Positions 27,792 to 36,392 of a DNA stretch of 64,000 nucleotides are shown here, piece after piece. The notes under the pieces are model-generated. The model did no database searches and had not been told where the DNA came from. It saw only the letters and a list, made by a program, of their open reading frames with translations. The stretch is taken from positions 62,001 through 126,000 of the forward strand of contig CACOOK010000001.1 of assembly GCA_902628815.1 (NCBI GenBank), in the 5' to 3' direction. Every line of letters begins with the position of its first letter. Position 1 is the stretch's first letter. A program made the translations under genes and the position numbers. Origin of the DNA: an uncultured Pelagibacteraceae bacterium. Its GTDB lineage: Bacteria; Pseudomonadota; Alphaproteobacteria; Pelagibacterales; Pelagibacteraceae.

Positions 27792-28259
27792 TTATAACTT
27801 TGTTGGATTTGTTTGACCTTTATAAACTTTTTCAGGATCAAATTTTTTTTCTTTTTCTTTAAATTCTAATTCAATAGCTTCAGGATTCTTAATTTTTCCT
27901 AAAGGTATAGATCTATAAAAACATGATTTATATCCAACATGACAACTTGCGCCATTACCTATATCTACCGACATCCATAAAGCATCTTGGTCATCATCTA
28001 TTCTTAGATCAATAACCTTTTGAGTAAATCCACTTGTCTTACCTTTGAGCCATATCTCTTTTCTAGATCTACTCCAATAGTGAGCTTCTTTACTTTCAAT
28101 TGTTTTTTTTAGAGCCTTATCATTCATGTAACCATGCATTAATAGTTCACCAGAGCTGCTATCAGTAGTGGTTACTGGTATAAGTCCCTCTTCATCAAAT
28201 TTAGGAGATAAAAATTTTCCCTCTTCTACCTCAAATACGCTTTCTCTCTTTTTAAACAT
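27792..28259 (-). CDS. hisI: Phosphoribosyl-AMP cyclohydrolase
   Basis: About 155 residues from the ATG at 28259 (MFKKRESVFEVE). It opens the adenine ring of PR-AMP, the third step of histidine synthesis. Motifs are LLMHGYMNDKALKKTIES, HYWSRSRKEIWLKG and the zinc/magnesium site region DDDQDALWMSVD, GASCHVGYKSCF. There is no HisE part; the enzyme stands alone away from other his genes. It is divergent from folE with 74 bases between them. Confidence 0.95.
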   Translation of the reverse strand: MFKKRESVFEVEEGKFLSPKFDEEGLIPVTTTDSSSGELLMHGYMNDKALKKTIESKEAHYWSRSRKEIWLKGKTSGFTQKVIDLRIDDDQDALWMSVDIGNGASCHVGYKSCFYRSIPLGKIKNPEAIELEFKEKEKKFDPEKVYKGQTNPTKL

Positions 28260-28333
28260 GAGCGTAAAATAATGAAAAAAAGACAAAATAGCAATTTGCA
28301 TTAATCAAATATGTCCTATAAAACCATCGAGCA

Positions 28334-28942
28334 ATGAAATTAGTGAAAGACATTGATAAAAATTCTTCAAAAAAGCCAGAAGTTTCTGACAAGCAGGCTG
28401 AAGAGGCTTTTAGAACAATCCTAAGCTGGATAGGGGAAGATCCTAATAGAGAAGGTTTAGTAGAAACTCCAAAGAGGGTTGTCAAAGCATTTAAGGAGTA
28501 TTTTAAAGGTTACCACCAAGATGCTAAATCCGACTTATCCAAAACATTTGGAGATGTTGAAGGCTACGATGATATGGTAGTGGAAAAGAACATTACACTT
28601 GAGAGTCATTGCGAGCATCACATGGCACCTATTATTGGAGTAGCGCATGTAGCATATATTCCCAACAAAAAAGTTGTTGGATTAAGTAAATTAGCGAGAA
28701 CAGTAGAAATATTTTCGAAAAGACTTCAAACTCAAGAGAGACTTACAATGCAGATTGCAAAAACTTTGATGCAATCTTTAGATGCCAAAGGAGTAGCAGT
28801 TACAATTGATGCTGCTCATCAATGTATGACTATGAGAGGTGTTAAAAAAGAGAAAGCGACAACAGTAACTAACTATTTTTTAGGTTCCTTTAGAGAAGAC
28901 TTAGGTATTCAAAATAGATATTTAAGATATATTAAAAAATAA
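28334..28942 (+). CDS. folE: GTP cyclohydrolase I
   Basis: A 202-residue FolE. It converts GTP to dihydroneopterin triphosphate, the first step of folate synthesis. The zinc and substrate site is seen in [24 protein letters not shown], and [25 protein letters not shown] and [16 protein letters not shown] are complete. The first 20 residues are a charged extension. acuI starts directly after the stop. The predicted p-aminobenzoate enzyme at 42851 would supply the other half of folate. Confidence 0.97.
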   Translation: MKLVKDIDKNSSKKPEVSDKQAEEAFRTILSWIGEDPNREGLVETPKRVVKAFKEYFKGYHQDAKSDLSKTFGDVEGYDDMVVEKNITLESHCEHHMAPIIGVAHVAYIPNKKVVGLSKLARTVEIFSKRLQTQERLTMQIAKTLMQSLDAKGVAVTIDAAHQCMTMRGVKKEKATTVTNYFLGSFREDLGIQNRYLRYIKK

Positions 28943-29944
28943 ATGTCTCATAAATTTAAAGCTGTTGTAATAGATAACCAAAACGAAAAGTTTACAAGAG
29001 AAATTAAAGAAATCGATACGAGCCATCTTAAAGACGGAAATGTTTTAGTCAAAATAGATTATTCAAGTCTTAACTATAAAGATGCACTAATTTTAAATAA
29101 TGGAGGAAAAATTGTAAGAAAATTTCCTTTTGTTCCAGGTATAGATTTTTCAGGCACAGTCATTGAGAGCGAAGATAGTAAATTTAAAAAAGATGACAAG
29201 GTAATTTTAACAGGATTCAGAGTAGGTGAGGCTTATTACGGAGGTTTCGCTCAATATGCAAAAGTTGACTCTAATTTTTTAGTCAAAATGCCAAAAGATC
29301 TAGACTCTCATAAATCTATGATGTTAGGCACAGCAGGTTTTACAGCTTTGTTATGTGCTGCAGCTGTGAGAGCAAAAGAAGAATTATTATTAGGAGAAAA
29401 AGTAAAAGACGTTTTAGTTACAGGGGCTACGGGAGGAGTTGGGAGTATTGCAGTCATGATTTTATCTAAAATGGGATACGATGTTCATGCAGTTACAGGT
29501 AAAAAAGATAAAAATGAATACCTTAAAAATTTAGGCGCAAAAAATATAATAGATAGAAAAGAATTTGAAGGCGAAAGTAAACTTTTAGAAAAAGGTGTTT
29601 GGGATGGTGTTGTTGATACTGTTGGAGGCACTGCTTTAACAAAAATTTTTGCACAAACTAAACCAGGTGGAATAGTTGCAGCATGTGGTAATGCTGGTGG
29701 AATTAAAATAAATACATCTGTTATGCCCTTTATTATTAGAGGAGTTAAATTGTGGGGGATTGATTCGTCTGGATCCTCTATTAGAAGAAGAGTATTTATT
29801 TGGGATGAAGCAGCAAAATTGATAGATTTTTCTAAAGTTCAGTCCTTCACAAAAGAACTCTCTTTTACTGAACTTTTTGATACGTATCCTAAGCTATTAA
29901 AAGGTGAGTTCTTTGGAAGAGCTATAGTAAATCCAAATAAATAA
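28943..29944 (+). CDS. acuI: Acryloyl-CoA reductase (NADPH)
   Basis: A 333-residue zinc-free medium-chain reductase of the AcuI/YhdH group. Seen are SSLNYKDALILNNGGKIVRKFPFVPGIDFSGTV, the MLGTAGFTALLCAAAV segment, the NADP motif VTGATGGVGSIAVMIL, and GIDSSGSSIRRRVFIWDEAA. AcuI reduces acryloyl-CoA to propionyl-CoA, which detoxifies the acrylate made when DMSP is cleaved, an important step in SAR11. It follows folE without spacing and precedes a LysR gene that may control it. Confidence 0.9.
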   Translation: MSHKFKAVVIDNQNEKFTREIKEIDTSHLKDGNVLVKIDYSSLNYKDALILNNGGKIVRKFPFVPGIDFSGTVIESEDSKFKKDDKVILTGFRVGEAYYGGFAQYAKVDSNFLVKMPKDLDSHKSMMLGTAGFTALLCAAAVRAKEELLLGEKVKDVLVTGATGGVGSIAVMILSKMGYDVHAVTGKKDKNEYLKNLGAKNIIDRKEFEGESKLLEKGVWDGVVDTVGGTALTKIFAQTKPGGIVAACGNAGGIKINTSVMPFIIRGVKLWGIDSSGSSIRRRVFIWDEAAKLIDFSKVQSFTKELSFTELFDTYPKLLKGEFFGRAIVNPNK

Positions 29945-29963
29945 ACTATAATCAAATTCAGAT

Positions 29964-30854
29964 ATGGATTGGGATAAATTAAAGATCTTTCATACTGTAG
30001 CCGAGGCAACAAGTTTTACAAAAGCTTCCACCATTCTAAATTTAAGCCAATCAGCAATTAGTCGCCAAATTCAAGGCTTAGAGAGCGATTTAAAAGTTCA
30101 ACTATTTGAGCGCCATGCCAGAGGACTAGTTTTAACAGAAAATGGTGAATACCTTTTTAAATCAGCTCATGAAATCATTTCAAAGTTGAAAGATGTAGAG
30201 GCAAATCTTAGTGGTCAAAAAGATAAACTAAATGGAAAATTAGTTGTTACTACCGTCGTAAGTTTTGGAACCACATGGTTAACTCCAAGAATAAAAGAAT
30301 TTATGGATCTCAATCCTGGTATTGAGATAGAATTGATATTTGATGATAGAGAACTTGATTTAGCTACTCGTGAGGCCGATGTAGCTATTAGAATGAGAAG
30401 ACCTAAACAATTAAATTTGATTCAAAAAAAATTTGTTGATTTTAATTATCATATTTACGGTTCAAATGAATATTTGGAAAAAAATGGTTACCCAAAGACA
30501 CTTAAAGATTTAGATAAGCATAAATTTATAACTTATGGTAAGGGTGCGCCATCTCCAGTATATAATCCTGATTGGGTGTTAAAAATTGGAGCAAAAGATG
30601 GAAAAAAAAGAAAATCTTTAATGAAAGTGAATAGTGTTTATGGTTTGCTGCTGGCGGTACAAAGTGGAGTTGGTTTAGCTGCATTGCCAGATTATATTGC
30701 TCACAATATCAGTGGCATTACAAAAGTTTTGCCAAATGATCCTGGTAAGCCAACAGAAACTCATTTTGTGTATCCAGCATCACTTAAAAACAATGCAAGG
30801 TTAGTAGCTTTCAGAAATTTTTTATTCAGTAAAGTAAACGAATGGAAATTTTAA
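29964..30854 (+). CDS. LysR-family transcriptional regulator
   Basis: A 296-residue regulator. The winged-helix DNA-binding region is at residues 1-60 (KIFHTVAEATSFTKASTILNLSQSAISRQIQGLE), followed by a linker helix and an inducer-binding domain (GKLVVTTVVSFGTTWLTPRIKEFM; VQSGVGLAALPDYIA). It is same-strand with acuI, 19 bases downstream, so it could respond to acrylate-derived CoA esters, but this is only a neighbourhood guess. It overlaps the start of rseP by 13 bases. Confidence 0.93.
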   Translation: MDWDKLKIFHTVAEATSFTKASTILNLSQSAISRQIQGLESDLKVQLFERHARGLVLTENGEYLFKSAHEIISKLKDVEANLSGQKDKLNGKLVVTTVVSFGTTWLTPRIKEFMDLNPGIEIELIFDDRELDLATREADVAIRMRRPKQLNLIQKKFVDFNYHIYGSNEYLEKNGYPKTLKDLDKHKFITYGKGAPSPVYNPDWVLKIGAKDGKKRKSLMKVNSVYGLLLAVQSGVGLAALPDYIAHNISGITKVLPNDPGKPTETHFVYPASLKNNARLVAFRNFLFSKVNEWKF

Positions 30855-31960
30855 TCTCTTTCATAATTCCTTTTATAATACTACTTACGGTTGTAGTATT
30901 TATTCACGAGTATGGCCATTATTATTATGCTAAAAAATATGGTGTTGGAGTTACAGATTTTTCTATTGGCTTTGGTAAAGAAATTTTTGGATTTAATGAT
31001 AAGTATGGAACAAGATGGAAATTCTGCGCAATTCCTCTTGGTGGTTACGTAAAATTTTTCGGTGACAGAAATGTTTTTAGTCAAGCAGAACAAGAAGGGT
31101 TATTAAAGAAATACAACAAAGAAGACCAAGAAAAATTATTTGTAGTTAAACCTTTGTACCAAAGATCTATAATAGTAGCGGCTGGACCTTTTGCAAATTT
31201 TTTATTAGCCATAATTATTTTTGCATTCATTTATATGTTTGCTGGAAAAGATTTTACTCCTGCTCAAATACAAGAAGTTCAAATAGAAAGCCCTGCAGAA
31301 GAGGTAGGCATCAGGTCAGGAGATATTATTAAATCTATAAATGGTAAAGATGTTAAAAGCATCATGGAAGTTTCAGCGTTTATAAATTCATCTACTTCGG
31401 AAACAATAGATATTGGTATTTTAAGAAATGATGGTGAAATGACATTTTCTGTTAAACCTAAGGTCGTTAAAGGTGAGGACTCTTTAGGCAATAAAGCAAA
31501 TAAAAAGATAATCGGAATAAAAATAGCTCCTTTAAACGACGAGATAAATAGGAAGAGATTAGGCCCAGCAGCTGCATTATTTTATGCCATTAAAGAAACT
31601 TGGTTTGTGATTGACGCATCTTGGAATTTTATTATATCAATGTTTAAAGGGACCGGAGACACTACTCAACTTGGTGGACCTATTAAAATAGCTAAAATCA
31701 CCGGGCAAGTAGCCAAACTAGGCTTTATAGCTTTTTTAAGTATTATGGCCTACATATCCATAAGCTTGGGATTCATTAATTTGTTACCAATTCCCATGCT
31801 AGATGGGGGGCATTTGATGTTTTACGCTTTTGAGAAGATTTTAGGCAGACCTTTGACGCAAAAAACCCAGGAGGGGTTCTTTCGAATCGGTCTTTTTTTG
31901 CTACTTTCTCTAATGTTTTTTACAACATTTAACGATCTAAAAGATTTAGGCTTATTTTAA
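30842..31960 (+). CDS. rseP: Site-2 intramembrane zinc metalloprotease RseP
   Basis: A 372-residue protein with the HEYGH zinc motif at residues 22-26 in the first helix, one PDZ domain (about residues 125-200, SPAEEVGIRSGDIIKSINGKD), and the second catalytic motif NLLPIPMLDGGH near the C-terminus. It cuts anti-sigma factors or leftover signal peptides inside the membrane. Its position behind LysR is unusual: in most proteobacteria rseP sits between dxr and bamA. Confidence 0.95.
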   Translation: MEILISFIIPFIILLTVVVFIHEYGHYYYAKKYGVGVTDFSIGFGKEIFGFNDKYGTRWKFCAIPLGGYVKFFGDRNVFSQAEQEGLLKKYNKEDQEKLFVVKPLYQRSIIVAAGPFANFLLAIIIFAFIYMFAGKDFTPAQIQEVQIESPAEEVGIRSGDIIKSINGKDVKSIMEVSAFINSSTSETIDIGILRNDGEMTFSVKPKVVKGEDSLGNKANKKIIGIKIAPLNDEINRKRLGPAAALFYAIKETWFVIDASWNFIISMFKGTGDTTQLGGPIKIAKITGQVAKLGFIAFLSIMAYISISLGFINLLPIPMLDGGHLMFYAFEKILGRPLTQKTQEGFFRIGLFLLLSLMFFTTFNDLKDLGLF

Positions 31961-32100
31961 GCCATTTTTTTCATCAAAAAAGTCAATAAAATCAATAGTT
32001 TTTAGGCCTACAATATATTGTGTTGATATTTACGTGAAACACCAAATTATCATTGATTTTATTAGTTTTTTGTTCAGATTAATAAATAAAAGGGGCTAAA

Positions 32101-32376
32101 ATGAATAAAAAACAATTAGTAGCTAAAATATCGTCCACACTGGGTCAAAGCAAAGCTGATGCTGAAAGAACATTTGATTCAATTACAACCATCATTTTAG
32201 ATGCTTTAAAAAATGATGATACTGTAAAGATCGCAGGCTTTGGAACTTACAAAGTAGCTAAAAGAAAAGCTAGAGTTGGAAGAAACCCAAGAACTGGTGA
32301 GTCAATACAAATAGCTGCATCACAAAAGGTAAAATTTTTACCTGCAAAAAGCTTAAAAGAAATGTTTAACCGATAA
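32101..32376 (+). CDS. HU-family DNA-binding protein
   Basis: A 91-residue HU/IHF-type histone-like protein: MNKKQLVAKISSTLGQSKADAERTFDSI, then the DNA-arm signature GFGTYKVAKRKARVGRNPRTGESI, ending KSLKEMFNR. It bends and packs DNA. HU rather than IHF is favoured by the ARVGRNP arm and by being the only copy here. A good ribosome site (AAAAGGGGCT) precedes the ATG. A long hairpin follows the gene. Confidence 0.95.
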   Translation: MNKKQLVAKISSTLGQSKADAERTFDSITTIILDALKNDDTVKIAGFGTYKVAKRKARVGRNPRTGESIQIAASQKVKFLPAKSLKEMFNR

Positions 32377-32385
32377 ACGTTTTAT

Positions 32386-32422
32386 TTAGCCCTTATTTGA
32401 AAAAAACTCAAATAAGGGCTAA
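32386..32422 (+). terminator. 15-bp perfect hairpin after the HU gene, no U-tract
   Basis: TTAGCCCTTATTTGA at 32386-32400 is the exact reverse complement of 32408-32422, with a 7-base A-rich loop (AAAAAAC). It begins 9 bases after the HU stop. It lacks the following T-run of a standard intrinsic terminator on either strand, so it may be an imperfect terminator or an mRNA 3'-end stabiliser. Confidence 0.6.
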
Positions 32423-32511
32423 CTACATGCAAAAACTGCATAGCTAAAAATAGGTCTTTTCAATTCTAAGAAATAAAAAAAAAATTATAAGGCTCTTAAC
32501 AGAGGAGTTTT

Positions 32512-33801
32512 ATGAAAAAATTATTCAGTTTAGTTGTTGCTATATTGGCTTTGTGCAGTATACCAGCAACGACTTTCGCAGAGACAACTGTTTCTGAAGA
32601 AGGTCAATATATTTTTAATTCACTGGCCTTTTATATTGGTGGAGTTTTAGTAGCATTTATGGCTGCTGGCTTCTGTATGTTGGAGAGTGGATTAGTAACA
32701 AATAAAAGTGTATCTACAATTGCAGCAAAAAACATAGGTAAATTTGCTCTTTGTTCAATCATTTTTTTCTTATTTGGTTATCAAATGGCTTATGGCATAC
32801 CAGAAGGTGGTTATATAGGCTCATTTTCAATGTGGAGCGAAGGTTCTAAAATCGGTACAGGATATTCTGATAGTTCAGACTGGTTCTTTCAAACAATGTT
32901 TGTTTGTGCCACTGTGTCAATTGTTTCGGGTGCAGTAGCAGAAAGAATTAAGATCTGGCCTTTCTTTGTATTTGCAGTAATTATGTCGGGATTCATCTAT
33001 CCAATATCAATGGGATGGCAATGGGGCGGAGGTTGGTTAGCATCAGCTGGATTTTCAGATTTTGCTGGATCAACTTTAGTTCATGCATGTGGAGGAGCAG
33101 CAGCACTTGCGGGAGTAATAGTTTTAGGTGCTAGAGCCGGTAGATTTACTGGATCTGGATCCAAAAGAGTTATGGTTCCTTTTGCAGCATCAAGTATTCC
33201 GCTTACTACTTTAGGTACTTTTCTACTTTGGTTTGGTTGGTTCGGATTTAACGGAATGAGTCAACTTGCTATGGGTACTTTTGATGACGTAACTGCAATT
33301 AGTAAAATTGCAGTTAATACACATTTAGCTGGAGCAGCTGGAACATTCGCTGGAGCTGCAGTAAGTCGTTTAATTGGTGGAAAAACAGACGTAATCATGA
33401 TGTTAAACGGTGCGTTAGCAGGTTTAGTAGCCATTACGGCTGAGCCGCTTACACCTAGTCCTTTAGCTGCAATATTTATCGGAGCGATAGGCGCAATAAT
33501 CATGTATTTCGGAACAAAGATGTTAGAAGGATTCGGTTTAGATGACGTAGTAGGTGCTATTCCGGTTCACATGTTTGCTGGAATTTTTGGTACTTTAATT
33601 GTCCCAGCAACCAATAGCGATACTTCTTTCGGCACTCAGTTCATTGGAACATTATCAGTAGTCCTATTTAGTTTTGTTCTCTCTTACGCGGTATTTGTAG
33701 CATTAAAAGCTACAATTGGTTTAAGAGTAAGTAAGGAAGCTGAAAGGTTAGGTACTGACAAAGCTGAAATCGGCGTACAAGCTTACGCTATTAGAGATTA
33801 A
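32512..33801 (+). CDS. amt: Ammonium transporter
   Basis: A 429-residue Amt. A signal peptide (residues 1-23, ending TTFAE) precedes eleven predicted helices. Family motifs: ALAGVIVLGAR, WFGWFGFNGMSQLA, the pore histidine segments STLVHACGGAAALAG and GAIPVHMFAGIFG, and NTHLAGAAGTFAG. It imports ammonium across the inner membrane. A strong ribosome site (AGAGGAG) lies ahead. No glnK is adjacent. It ends in a clear terminator. Confidence 0.96.
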   Translation: MKKLFSLVVAILALCSIPATTFAETTVSEEGQYIFNSLAFYIGGVLVAFMAAGFCMLESGLVTNKSVSTIAAKNIGKFALCSIIFFLFGYQMAYGIPEGGYIGSFSMWSEGSKIGTGYSDSSDWFFQTMFVCATVSIVSGAVAERIKIWPFFVFAVIMSGFIYPISMGWQWGGGWLASAGFSDFAGSTLVHACGGAAALAGVIVLGARAGRFTGSGSKRVMVPFAASSIPLTTLGTFLLWFGWFGFNGMSQLAMGTFDDVTAISKIAVNTHLAGAAGTFAGAAVSRLIGGKTDVIMMLNGALAGLVAITAEPLTPSPLAAIFIGAIGAIIMYFGTKMLEGFGLDDVVGAIPVHMFAGIFGTLIVPATNSDTSFGTQFIGTLSVVLFSFVLSYAVFVALKATIGLRVSKEAERLGTDKAEIGVQAYAIRD

Positions 33802-33833
33802 TAACTTATTTCCCCCTCGTTTAATAAGTTATT
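33800..33833 (+). repeat. 11-bp inverted repeat at the amt stop codon
   Basis: AATAACTTATT at 33800-33810 pairs exactly with AATAAGTTATT at 33823-33833, around a C-rich 12-base loop. It begins within the amt stop codon and precedes the terminator hairpin, so it may act with it in ending or protecting the transcript. Confidence 0.55.
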
Positions 33834-33834
33834 T

Positions 33835-33867
33835 AAAAGGCCCGGGTAACCGGGCCTTTTTTTTTAT
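33835..33867 (+). terminator. Rho-independent terminator of amt
   Basis: An 11-bp stem (AAAAGGCCCGG, 33835-33845, with CCGGGCCTTTT, 33850-33860) closed by a GTAA tetraloop and followed by a run of T. It is the only textbook terminator I see in this window. Confidence 0.95.
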
Positions 33868-34877
33868 TTTTCGTTAAGATCCCAGAGATTTTTTACATCT
33901 ATAAACGGAGACACTCCAAATATAGAGTTAATGTTTGCACAATGGATAGCTAAAGATGGAATTGGTGAAAAACATGGATGTATTCGGTAAATATCATGAA
34001 GGGGCTTCTCCCAAGGGTCTACCCATTCCTTACCCATAATTTCTAATTTAGAAAAATATTTGTCAATCAGATCTTTACTAATCATGAAAGTAACTAAACT
34101 TTCTCGAACTAATCTCCAATGATATTTCTCTCCTAAGTAAATTTTTGTGTTTTCATCCTTATTATATAAATACGGATAATCTGATGGTAAAAGTATTACT
34201 TCTTTAGAAAAAATAGAATTAAATTTTTCATAAGATAAAATCATCTCATTAATTGAGTCTAATGAATGTAAATAATCATCTTCGACAAAATAAATTAGAT
34301 CTGCATCTTCATTTTTAGCAATCATCAAAGAATTATAAAAATTAGCCATGTTCGAAAATTTTGCTTTTGAGTAGCCCTCTTTAATCTTATTTTTAAAGTT
34401 ATTTAAATTTATAGAAGAAATTTTACTATTAGCTTTAAAATCACGCATTATTTCTCTAATTTTTTCTAGATCTTCATTAGTGGAATTCGTGTCAGTAACA
34501 ATTAATTCAAAATTAATGTTTTTAAATTTGTCTATAGCTTGATTTGTAGTCTTGATTAAAGATCTTAGAGATCTGAAAGTATATTCATTTTTTTCGCAAT
34601 CAAAAATCCTTTTTTTGTTCTGATCCATAATTAACTCAGAAGTACAAGTTCGAACTATAATTTTAAGGGATTTCACTTTTTTATTTATGTTCACTTGACC
34701 CAGAGGAATAGTAATTGATTTTTTTCCTTGTTCACTCAGGGTTTCGTTTAAATTTTTACCAAGAGTTGGAGAATTAAAGTTAGACTGATCGATAATTTCA
34801 AATCCAAAAATTCTACAAATTTTAATGAAAAATTTTTTAAATAAGTTATTTTCTTTTGTATTTTCTATTTTTTTCAT
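33864..34877 (-). CDS. Glycosyltransferase-like protein
   Basis: About 337 residues from the ATG at 34877. An N-terminal region of about 70 residues is followed by a GT-A-like domain. Seen are IVRTCTSELIM, FELIVTDTNSTNEDLEKIREI, and the metal-site-like acidic motif LIYFVEDDYLHSLDSINEMI. The C-terminal part HDIYRIHPCFSPIPSLAIHCAN may bind the acceptor. The fold suggests a family-2-like transferase for a surface glycan; substrate unknown. Its start region overlaps nothing but lies 39 bases from the divergent rhodanese gene. Confidence 0.65.
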   Translation of the reverse strand: MKKIENTKENNLFKKFFIKICRIFGFEIIDQSNFNSPTLGKNLNETLSEQGKKSITIPLGQVNINKKVKSLKIIVRTCTSELIMDQNKKRIFDCEKNEYTFRSLRSLIKTTNQAIDKFKNINFELIVTDTNSTNEDLEKIREIMRDFKANSKISSINLNNFKNKIKEGYSKAKFSNMANFYNSLMIAKNEDADLIYFVEDDYLHSLDSINEMILSYEKFNSIFSKEVILLPSDYPYLYNKDENTKIYLGEKYHWRLVRESLVTFMISKDLIDKYFSKLEIMGKEWVDPWEKPLHDIYRIHPCFSPIPSLAIHCANINSIFGVSPFIDVKNLWDLNEK

Positions 34878-34915
34878 TCTGGTCAAATATATATATTAGT
34901 TTATATTCTACTTCT

Positions 34916-35314
34916 ATGGACATTAAATCTTCACAAAAATTAGTAGAGGAAGCCAATAATTCAATTGAAACAATAGGCCCAAAAGAAGTAAAGAAATTGA
35001 TGGAAAAAAATGAGATTACTTTAATAGATGTTAGAGATATTAGGGAGCTTTGGAGAGATGGAACAATTGAAAATTCAAAACATATTCCTAGAGGTATGCT
35101 AGAATTTTGGTTAGATCCAAATAGCAGTTATTATCAAGAGAACAAGATTAAAGACACAAAAAAAATGGTTTTTTTCTGTGCCATGGGTTTTAGATCTGCG
35201 CTTGCTACTAAAACTTTAGTTGATATGGGTTTTAAAAATGTAGCTAATGCTGAAGGTGGATTTGATGCTCTAAAAAACGTAGGCCTCAAGGTAACTAAAA
35301 AAGAAAAAAAATAA
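34916..35314 (+). CDS. Rhodanese-domain protein
   Basis: About 132 residues from the ATG at 34916. A single rhodanese domain with the active-site cysteine C88 in VFFCAMGFRSALATKTLV, and the N-terminal LIDVRDIRELWRDGTIENSKHIPRG motif. It would transfer sulfane sulfur in the cytoplasm. An N-terminal helix of about 20 residues precedes the domain. It ends two bases from a convergent gene. Confidence 0.88.
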   Translation: MDIKSSQKLVEEANNSIETIGPKEVKKLMEKNEITLIDVRDIRELWRDGTIENSKHIPRGMLEFWLDPNSSYYQENKIKDTKKMVFFCAMGFRSALATKTLVDMGFKNVANAEGGFDALKNVGLKVTKKEKK

Positions 35315-35315
35315 T

Positions 35316-35903
35316 TTATTTACTTGCCTCTTTAAGTACAAATTCAATTCTATCTTGGCCCCAAAACAATTTATTATTTGATACAAATGTTGGAGCTCCA
35401 AAAATACCTTTTTCATAAGCTTCACCAGTCCTTTTCTTAAGAGTATCTTTAATTGATGAAGAAGTAGCTCTCAAAGCAAATGTTTTAGGATTAACATTTA
35501 AGTTTTTTAGTACTTTTTGAATAATATTATCATCATTCATATTTAAACCATCCTGCCATATAGCATCAAAAATACTATCAATATAATAACTTTTAAAGTT
35601 GTCTTCCTCTGCTACGAAAACACCACGCATTAAATTCAAACTTCTTATTGGAAAATACGAATTAAATTTAAATTTAACGTTATTTCTCTCTGCAATTAAT
35701 TTACAGTCTCTAATCATATGTCTTGCTTTTGCAGGTATGAAAGCGGGTGCTTTTATTCCATGTAAGTTATGTAAGCCGCCCAAAAGAATAGGCTTATATC
35801 TAATTTTTATAGAACTTTTTTGTTCAATTTTTCTGATTTCTTTATGAGCCAAAAAAGAATATGGACTTATAAAGTCAAAATAAAAATCAAATGGTTTAAT
35901 CAT
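35316..35903 (-). CDS. 2-hydroxychromene-2-carboxylate isomerase-like (DsbA-fold) protein
   Basis: About 195 residues from the ATG at 35903, which gives the family start FDFYFDFISPYSFLAHKEI; the Met at 35924 is also possible. The Ser in FISPYSF takes the place of the DsbA active-site Cys. KIRYKPILLGGLHNLHG and the cis-Pro loop KGIFGAPTFVSNNKLFWGQDR are typical of HCCA isomerases, which are glutathione-dependent. The upstream DUF4281 gene overlaps its start by 8 bases. Confidence 0.88.
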   Translation of the reverse strand: MIKPFDFYFDFISPYSFLAHKEIRKIEQKSSIKIRYKPILLGGLHNLHGIKAPAFIPAKARHMIRDCKLIAERNNVKFKFNSYFPIRSLNLMRGVFVAEEDNFKSYYIDSIFDAIWQDGLNMNDDNIIQKVLKNLNVNPKTFALRATSSSIKDTLKKRTGEAYEKGIFGAPTFVSNNKLFWGQDRIEFVLKEASK

Positions 35904-36366
35904 TAAAGCTAATTTTTTTAGCAAAGAAAATTCTTAAAAACCAATAAATTACAAGTCCGACTGGTCCAGAAAAATAAGTTAAAACTAGTGACGGAATAGT
36001 AATAGCTTTAGGAATAAAATATCTTCTAGCATCTCTTATTATCCATGCTCCTGCAAACAAACTAATTGAGAGAAAATGTAACCAGAAAACTAAAAGTAAA
36101 ATTTCATTAGCAAACACAGAATATAAACCATCTAGTCCACTGTATAATTCAAAACTATCAAAAATATTTTTTTCTAGATAAAGATTGTAGGACAAATAAA
36201 TGTAACCTATGGCTAAAAGCAGTGGAGCAACAATAGTTTGGCTTAAAAAGTTTGTGAATCCATGATTAGGCGCAAAAATTAACAACAACCAAAAAGGAAT
36301 TACACCCCAATTTGCCGCTAAATAAATATTTTCAGACGTAACGTAAGCTAATAGATTATTTAACAT
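35896..36366 (-). CDS. ABA4-like membrane protein (DUF4281)
   Basis: A 156-residue protein with four predicted helices, SENIYLAANWGVIPFWLLLIFAPNH at the start and HFLSISLFAGAWIIRDARRYFIPK, PSLVLTYFSGPVGLVIYWFLR near the end. These are the DUF4281/ABA4-like signatures; the plant relative ABA4 is needed for neoxanthin formation. A carotenoid-linked job in bacteria is a guess; no carotenoid gene is in the window. Confidence 0.82.
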   Translation of the reverse strand: MLNNLLAYVTSENIYLAANWGVIPFWLLLIFAPNHGFTNFLSQTIVAPLLLAIGYIYLSYNLYLEKNIFDSFELYSGLDGLYSVFANEILLLVFWLHFLSISLFAGAWIIRDARRYFIPKAITIPSLVLTYFSGPVGLVIYWFLRIFFAKKISFND

Positions 36367-36392
36367 AAAAAATAATATAGTATATTAAAATA

